Both the position numbers and the translations under genes were made by a program. 64,000 nucleotides of DNA from Ignelater luminosus (lineage: Eukaryota > Arthropoda > Insecta > Coleoptera > Elateridae), in NCBI GenBank assembly GCA_011009095.1, contig VTPC01008133.1, positions 67,806 to 131,805 on the forward strand. Reading direction: 5' to 3'. Below are positions 57,419 through 64,000 of this stretch, one piece after another (positions within the stretch are counted from its first letter, which is position 1; every line of letters starts with the position of its first letter). The notes under the pieces are model-generated. The model saw only the letters and a list, made by a program, of their open reading frames with translations. It was not told where the DNA came from and searched no databases.

Positions 57419-60172
57419 TGTTACCGGACAAACCCGAAATCCGGATATTCTAGTATTGACTAGGACAAACGCAAAGCTCCTGCACTCCCTAGGAACAACG
57501 CAAATTTCCTAGGCCAAACGCGGTGTGCCAGACTAATTCAGGAATAACTGATTTTAGAGAAGGAAATTCTAATTTGTCCTAAAATTTTCAGGCAGAACTA
57601 GAAGTTATTTAAGTTACCTAGGATAAACTAGATATGCCTACTCGACTTAGGATAAACCCGTTTCGAATTTTGGAAACCGCATTTGCGCATCGTACACTGT
57701 CATTGTGTGACTTGGACGAGCTTGTGTGCTGTGATAATAGATTTTGTCGATTATTCATTATGTTCGAGTTAAAATGAAAAGATAAATTTATTCAAACCAT
57801 GATAGACAGAGATACGAAGTCTTCGACACATTTTACTGTGCTTACAAAAGCTCAATACAACAGCTTATTAGAAGAGGTATGCAGACCATTGATTTGAGGT
57901 TATAACCGAGGAGTGTACCACTCCTAGCATTAAGTAGCATTAATAAGTTTTAGTTGTTTAATTAATTCCTAAGCTATATAATTATTACCAAACAAATAAA
58001 ACACCTATCAAAAATCTAAAGCCAGTTGCGAAAAAGGTGGCTTTGCAGTATAGTCGATTGAAACGATTTGATGTTATTGAAATAAACGGAAACAAAAAAA
58101 CTAATTGCTAAATCAGCAGAAAACGACATACGTTATTTTTTGTCTAATGATGAGGTGTTTGATGCTATCGATAGTGCACATCGCGCAGTTGGGCATGGTG
58201 GTAGGGATAGATTACTCTCCGAAACGAGCAAAAAGTATGCAAACATAACAAAAGAAATGATAAACTTATTTTTATTCATGTGTGAAAGTTGTCATATGAA
58301 ACGAACAAAACGAAAAAAGGGTTTAGTTTTTCGACCAATTTTGCATAATCAAATGAATAGTCGCTGTCAGGTCGACCTAATAGATATGCAATCACAGAGT
58401 GATGCAGGTAATAAATTCATAATGGTGTATCAGAATCACCTAACGAAATTTGTTATTCTGAGAGCTCTTCGCACTAAAACAGCTGAAGAAGTAACATATC
58501 ACTTAGTTGATATTTTTACGCTCTTTGGTGCCCCTTGCATTCTGCATTCCGATAATGGGCGCGAATAAACAATATAATAAACAAAATAATAAATAAATTT
58601 TTCGATCTTTGACCAGAATTAAGGTTAGTGCACGGTAAACCCTGACATAGCCAAAGCCAAGGTTCCGTTGAGAGGGCCAATCAAGATGTAGAAAACATGT
58701 TGGCAACGGGGCTAACGGACAACAACACTCTAAAATGGACAGAAGGACTTAAGTTCGTACAATTTATGAAGAACAAAGCGCTGCACTCAGGCATCAGCAT
58801 GTCACCCTACAAGGCCATGTTTGGTATGGAACCCAGGGTAGGGCTGATTACGATTAAATTGAGCGAGGAAGTTATTTTTGATTTACACACCGAAAAAGAC
58901 TTAGAGAAAGTCATATCATCGACAAATTCGGGCGAGACGGAATCAGAGATGAGACACCGAAACGACGAAGAAGTGGCAGTGGAAATGGAAAGAGAAGAGG
59001 TAGATAGTCGTGATGAGGATGACCAACAAAATGATCAATATTGCAATGAAGTCAGTAGTATTGCAACAGCTAGGAAAAGAGCTGCACTTTCTCTACGAAA
59101 GCAGGCCAAAAAAATGAAGCAATCAAGCGACAAGCTACATCTACCAGCTAGTATTAGCGACAATGTCACAGTGCTCATACCAGATGTAGATAAAGCAAGA
59201 GGAAGTTTACGTAACATCATGGCCGTAGTTTTAAACGTGACAGACGATAATTTATATAAGCTAGGTACTAAAGACGGTTGTTTAAGACAATTGTATGCGC
59301 GATCAGAATTTGAAATCTGCAAACACAATTTTATTTTAATATACGATATTGATCAAAACCAAACAATTTCTCTCAGAACTGCAGCCACAATTTCTTCGGG
59401 TATAGCTCAGGATACATTAGATGCCAGTGTACTAAACACTGTGGAACAAACTTCTGCATGTGTAAAAGGCGACAACTCCTCTGCAATTTGAAATGCCATA
59501 ACAGCAATTCCTGTAGAAATAAGTAAACATCTGACTTACAGTAACTTGGTTTTGTTTTATTTCGAATTTAAAGAATTGTTTTTATACATTATCATGAAGA
59601 TTGATTTTATTGTAACACAATAGTTAGTAATTTTAATTATTATGTTTTATTTCTTTTCGTAATAGTTCTAGTAAGTACCTACCTATTATTGTTTATTTTA
59701 TTTTTTATTTTTTATAATTGTAGTATTGTAAAACATTTGTTAGTTATTTTCCTTTTTACTGGTATCAGATAAAAATCAAAATCATAATTATTCTTAAGGA
59801 TTTCATAATATTTAATATTCATAGGGAAAATTTCAAGATTGTTTTCGCTATCGTAATTTGAAGAATTAATGTTCAAATCATTCGATAGTTTTGTTATTTT
59901 CGATAATCCTGTAAACTTTTTCTTACTGGCACCAAATAAATGAATAATCAAAATCAAAACTAGTTTATCCTATTGAGTGCAAGTTACTTTCAGTTCTGCC
60001 TGAAAATCTTAGGCCAAACTAGAATTTCCTTCTCCAAAATCAGTTATTCCTGAATTAGTCTGGCACTCCGCGTTTGGTCTAGGAAATATGCGTTGTTCCT
60101 AGAGAGTGCAGGATCTTTGGGTTTGTCCTATTCAATACTAGAATATCCGGATTTCGGGTTTGTCCGGTAACA
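57419..60172. mobile_element. Ginger-type (KRBA2-like) DNA transposon
   Basis: A 2,754-bp element. The inverted ends start tgttaccggacaaacccgaa and match over about 230 bp (left to about 57,645; right from about 59,960), with a 4-bp duplication tata on both sides (57,415-57,418 and 60,173-60,176). It contains an integrase-like transposase on the plus strand. DNA ends, a 4-bp duplication and a Gypsy-integrase-like enzyme together define Ginger elements, which move as DNA despite their retroviral-type integrase. Confidence 0.88.
58140..59491 (+). pseudogene. Ginger/KRBA2-like integrase-transposase, nearly intact
   Basis: The first frame (58,140-58,568) has the HHCC zinc-binding part (AHRAVGHGGRDRLL, then MCESCHMKR), QVDLIDMQS with the first catalytic Asp, and LHSDNGRE with the second. 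Then about 130 bp contain a small deletion and two TGA codons (58,612 and 58,645), but still encode in one frame the SQSQGSVERAN block with the catalytic Glu. The second frame (58,697-59,491) continues LTDNNTLKWTEGLKFVQFMK, SPYKAMFG, an acidic region, and a C-terminal domain (DNVTVLIPDVDKARGSLRNI) ending at 59,491. Only the small central damage inactivates it. Confidence 0.9.
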
Positions 60173-60939
60173 TATATAATATTTAACTTAAGGCAAAGAT
60201 GTTTTTTAAATTTTGAATGTTTGCTGTTGTGCACTAGTGAAACGAGATCCGTTTCAATACATAACATTACAAATAGAAAAACTGGCGATTTGCTCATTGC
60301 ACAGAAATGTCGAGTTTCAAATTATTTGATCAGGATATGATCTGCTTGGTTACATTAATTATGTGTGTACATTAAGCTGTCTTGCCAGGATTTCACTATT
60401 TCATGGTTTTGCAATAGTCTTAAGCCACTTAGTTTCTCAAGTAGTGTTTGCGTAAACTGAAGCAACGAAGTCGAATTCCCATCAACACAGACATCAGCTT
60501 TCTTGGCAAGAAACGTACACAATCATGCTTTCATATTACTAAAGACAAGATTGAGGTAGTTAAGTGCGTAGGAGAGTTTTGGAAAATATGCTTTATTTAG
60601 GAACAGACCTTCCAAATGTGTCTATGGTCGGATAGTGATCTATAAATATGGAGAACCACATAATTGAAAGACTAGGAATACTAGATAGGCATTTGTCTAG
60701 AAGCGTAGCCTGGAAGAGGGAAGAGAATAAACCTTGTTTGGATACTGTGTGTAGCTGTATTAGTCAAAAAGCTATGAGACTAGGACAATCTTCCGAAAAA
60801 TGAAAAACAATAAATATTTTTTCTTTTTGTATATTTCTGCTTGCTCAGTTTTCAGCCGAATGTGATCTCTTATTCACAAACAAGTTGTACGTTTCCGTAA
60901 AAACTGTAGCCGTTTTTTCAAACTCGAATAATTCTGTTG

Positions 60940-62400
60940 TCGTGGAAGATTGATCCGCATCTCTCCGTTTCTTCTTTTCCTTGGGTGCGTCTTTGCATTC
61001 ACTACTACTTGACTCCATGCTTTCCTCTTTCTAACCAGTTTATTTCAGTTTTTTTAACTTTCATTAATCTTAGGTCTCGTTCCACTTGTTTCCATCTTGT
61101 TTTGGGTCTTCCGTTTGGTCTTCCTACGGCTGATTCCCATTCTGTAATTTTTCTTATCTGCTCACCCTGTTCTCTTCTGAATATGTGACCATATTTCTAA
61201 TTTCATGATTCATTAACGGTCTCCATTTGTCTTCTCCAGTTTTTTTTTGGGTTCCATAATGGTTCGAATGACTTTCCGTTAAAAAGTCTTTAGCGTCTCT
61301 TCCTCTTTTTGGGTTATACTTTACACTTCTGCTGCATACGTTACTATAGTCCTGATCGTTGTCTTACATATTTTCAGTTTGGTGTTTATACCTGTTCCTT
61401 TGTTTTTTAACATGTTTTTGATTGCGTAAAACGCTTTGTAACCGAAATAAACTCTATTTTGTATCATTGTCCTGTTATTTCTTCTATGTACAATTGCCCA
61501 TAAATACTTAAATGATTCTACTTCTTCAAGATTATACTACTTTATTTTGAGTTTCTTCAGCGTTACTTTTTTTTCCTGTTAGGATGCATATATTTTGTTT
61601 TCGTTTCGTTTACTTCCAGCCCTCTTTCTTGTACTTTTTCTCCCAGCATTGTGAATGTTTTTTCTAATTCACTTTTATTTCTTGCTATTATCGCCATATC
61701 ATCGGCATATGCGATTATTTGTACTGATTTAGTATTAATAAGTCCTATATTCTTTATTTCTTTTATTACGCAGTTCAACGATGTAATAAATAGTAATGGT
61801 GATAATGCGTCTTCCTGTCTTACGCCTTTGTTTACTTCGTACATGTTTTGAGTCTTCCATTGTCATCATCACCAATCTTACTAGCTTTTTCGCTGAGTTA
61901 ATCTCTTTTAGGTCTTCTATTAGCTTTCTTCTTTTTAACTTGTGGAATGCCTGTTTAAAATCAATAAACAATATGTGCATCTCAGTGTCGTACTCATGTC
62001 CCTTTTTAGGGATCTATCTCATCATGTGGATTGCGTCAATTGTAGATTTCCCTTTTGTGAAACCTAGTTGATATTCTTCTACTATTCTTTCCGTGTGTTG
62101 GTTTAGTCTTTCTTTAATTACCATTGTTAAAACTTTGTATGTTACATTCAGCAGCATTGTTCCTCTAATAGTTTGAACAATTTGTTAAATCACCCTGTTT
62201 AGGGATTGGCATTATTGCACCTTCCTTCCATTTCTGTAGTATTTTTTTCTTCTTTCCATGTATATAATATTAGTTTATGCACACTTTTGTATTTTACTTC
62301 TCCTCCTGCCTTTAGTAGTTCTGCATATATTTCACCACTGCCAGTTGCTTTCCCATTTTTTAATTTTCTCAAACTCTTACGACTGAGAAATTAACCGTCT
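60940..62400 (-). pseudogene. Decayed LINE reverse transcriptase
   Basis: Minus strand: TMLLNVTYKVLTMVIKERLN near 62,110-62,165 (RT block), YQLGFTKGKSTIDAIHMMR at 62,020-62,080, HILFIDFKQAFHKLKRRKL near 61,950, GVRQEDALSPLLF near 61,810, AYADDMAIIARNKSELEKTF (61,665-61,720, intact YADD box), GLEVNETKTKYM near 61,600, then a degenerate tail ending in GRPKTRWKQVERDLRLMK near 61,090. It is broken by stops and frameshifts. The thumb and tail resemble the family of the 1-3.4 kb relics. Confidence 0.88.
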
Positions 62401-64000
62401 TACTAGTTGGCGTCTTTGCAGTAATGAGGAACCAGGTATACTATGTAGACTACCTTGCATACAATTGATTTTTTTAATGAAAACTAATCAAGGTCATAAT
62501 CAAAACTTCCTAGTATCTGGTGCTTGATTAAAGCGTTACGGTGCTGAAGAATGTAGGTGTCGGCTAAGACAGACAAAGCGCGACAACATACTGTATCATC
62601 AGATCAATTCCAAGAAGTTTCAGCCAGCTAACTCTTGAAAAAATAATTTTAAGATAGATTAAGCTAAGTAGGAACTTGAGACACAGCATTGTTTTGATTT
62701 AGGATCAAGAACAGCAAAGAAGAAAAAATGTACTAAAAAGTATCTTCTGAGACAACCACTGGACATCCAAAAAATTGCAAGTTTAACATCACTGAAATGT
62801 TTTATATGAAAGGCCAAAATTTATAGATTGCCAGATTACTTTGTTTTATTACTGAAGAGAATCTTGCTTTGGTGGTTAAAATTCTAAAGATAAATTGCTT
62901 GCTTCAGTCATTTTTAACCCTTAATTTGCTTATATAAGCACCTTTGACATTCATCGTCCTCGAAAACACCTAATTGATCATTTTGCAATACTGATAGCAA
63001 TTTGCCCTGCTATCAAAACTCTTTTGGCTACATTCGAATCTTCTCCCATAATAATCTTTGTTTCATTCAGTCTGCTGTTATTACTCAGGACTTATAGCAC
63101 AGCGCTTAGGACATCTAGCTCTCTGTGCATCCGTACCGGTTTTTATTGCATTAACAAGTCTGAACCTTAGGACAAGGAGTGCTCGATGTTCTAACCTTGA
63201 AACATATTTTCTGATATCAGATGAAAGAGTACGACAAGACCTTACTGTACCACAATAGAGAAGGTCATATGTTTACTAACCAATGACGGAGAAGGATTCC
63301 AGCGACAACTGTAAGGTTATTCTCACTAGCGTAAGTAAAAAGTTCTTTTTGACTTTTATGTGGTGATTGAGAAAGAATCTATGCGAATTCTGGTATTAGA
63401 AACGAGATTCTATTGATCAAATAGTTAATTCTCTTGCTACAAAAGTTCGAATCCCATAAGAATCACAGTATTGTTCTGAATTAGTTACTAGGATTCACAA
63501 AAGCATTTCATAAATTACCAGGAATTCTTGGGATTAGGTGCACTCTTAATAAAGATAGCGATGAGCAGTTTTCCACATGACTTCCTTACGTAAGCTTTAG
63601 TATCTGATATACAAATCTCTTTTGCCTCTTGTCTCAAGGGCTGAAATGTTTTAATCCGTGGAGCTGCAAATCTTCCAAAACCCATAAACAAAGCTGTTAC
63701 AGTTAAGCAGTTAGCTGAATGGTACTATTCCATTTTTCGAATGAAGAATATATGGAATGAATTGTTGAAGACTTAGATTTCACACCGTTTTCATTCATTT
63801 GACATAAAATCCTACCACGGACCATACTGTAACCTTTGACTTTTTAAGGTAATCTCCTGATACTAAACAACTCTATAGGTAGGTTGTGTGATCATAACTA
63901 TGCTTATACAGGGAGCTCTAGTCTTCTTCAGTGTGTGTTTTCAAGCCATTCTCTACTCGAGAGTAACACTAGTTTTACCTTGGAATTAAAACTTAAGAGA
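62401..64000. other. Intron or flank, nothing recognised
   Basis: AT-rich sequence at the right end. I found no channel exon and no transposon motif; a 66-codon plus-strand frame at 63,058-63,258 is unremarkable. Confidence 0.5.

Noticed and set aside
63058-63258. 66-codon plus-strand frame near the right end
   Set aside because: No motif, splice context or similarity that I can recognise; probably chance.
1-64000. Search for tRNA, rRNA, CRISPR arrays and bacterial-type operons
   Set aside because: No cloverleaf, rRNA core or regularly spaced repeats were seen; the window is animal nuclear DNA.

Overview
This window is a piece of an insect-like nuclear genome: AT-rich, with small exons, GT-AG introns of 0.1 to over 17 kb, and a dense load of insect-type transposons (a beetle would fit, but the sequence does not prove the order). 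I see no bacterial operons, CRISPR arrays or convincing RNA genes.

The one host gene I recognise is on the minus strand and spans the window from about 55.7 kb down to 4.06 kb: the middle of a T-type (Cav3) voltage-gated calcium channel alpha-1 subunit, orthologous to fly Ca-alpha1T. Seventeen exons with matching splice phases are visible: domain I pore and S6 (55.65 kb); the I-II linker with its gating-brake helices (51.2-52.1 kb); domain II S1-S3 (33.1-33.75 kb), S4-S5 (25.1-25.3 kb), two alternative S5-pore turret exons (10.3 and 6.7 kb), pore helix and S6 (6.2-6.5 kb); seven II-III linker exons (4.5-6.1 kb, the last leading into domain III); and domain III S1-S4 (4.06-4.45 kb). The first exons lie beyond the right edge and the 3' exons beyond the left edge. 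The visible path encodes about 1,224 codons. The two turret exons (three versus five cysteines) have splice phases such that exactly one must be used: including both, or neither, gives an early stop. This is the most interesting functional feature here.

The introns are a transposon collection, all copies damaged to some degree. Left to right: LINE relics and a fold-back MITE (1-3.7 kb); a mariner relic (7.3 kb); LINE and Tc1/mariner-type relics around an unclassified GC-richer block (11.8-15.7 kb); a small hAT MITE (16.75 kb); a pogo/Tigger-type element containing a mariner fragment (17.93-21.77 kb); a hAT-type element with GGTTCC subterminal repeats inside an older MITE (22-23.4 kb); a mos1-like mariner (25.8-27.1 kb); a mariner-type element with roughly 280-bp inverted repeats (30.9-32.7 kb); a LINE (35.4-37.6 kb); a Transib-like, RAG1-related element with a 5-bp target duplication (42.1-44.5 kb); a young Ty3/Gypsy LTR retrotransposon (44.9-49.9 kb); a mariner tail and a 5'-truncated Jockey-type LINE (52.4-54.85 kb); a Ginger/KRBA2-like element (57.4-60.2 kb); and another LINE (60.9-62.4 kb). 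The remaining stretches look like ordinary intron.
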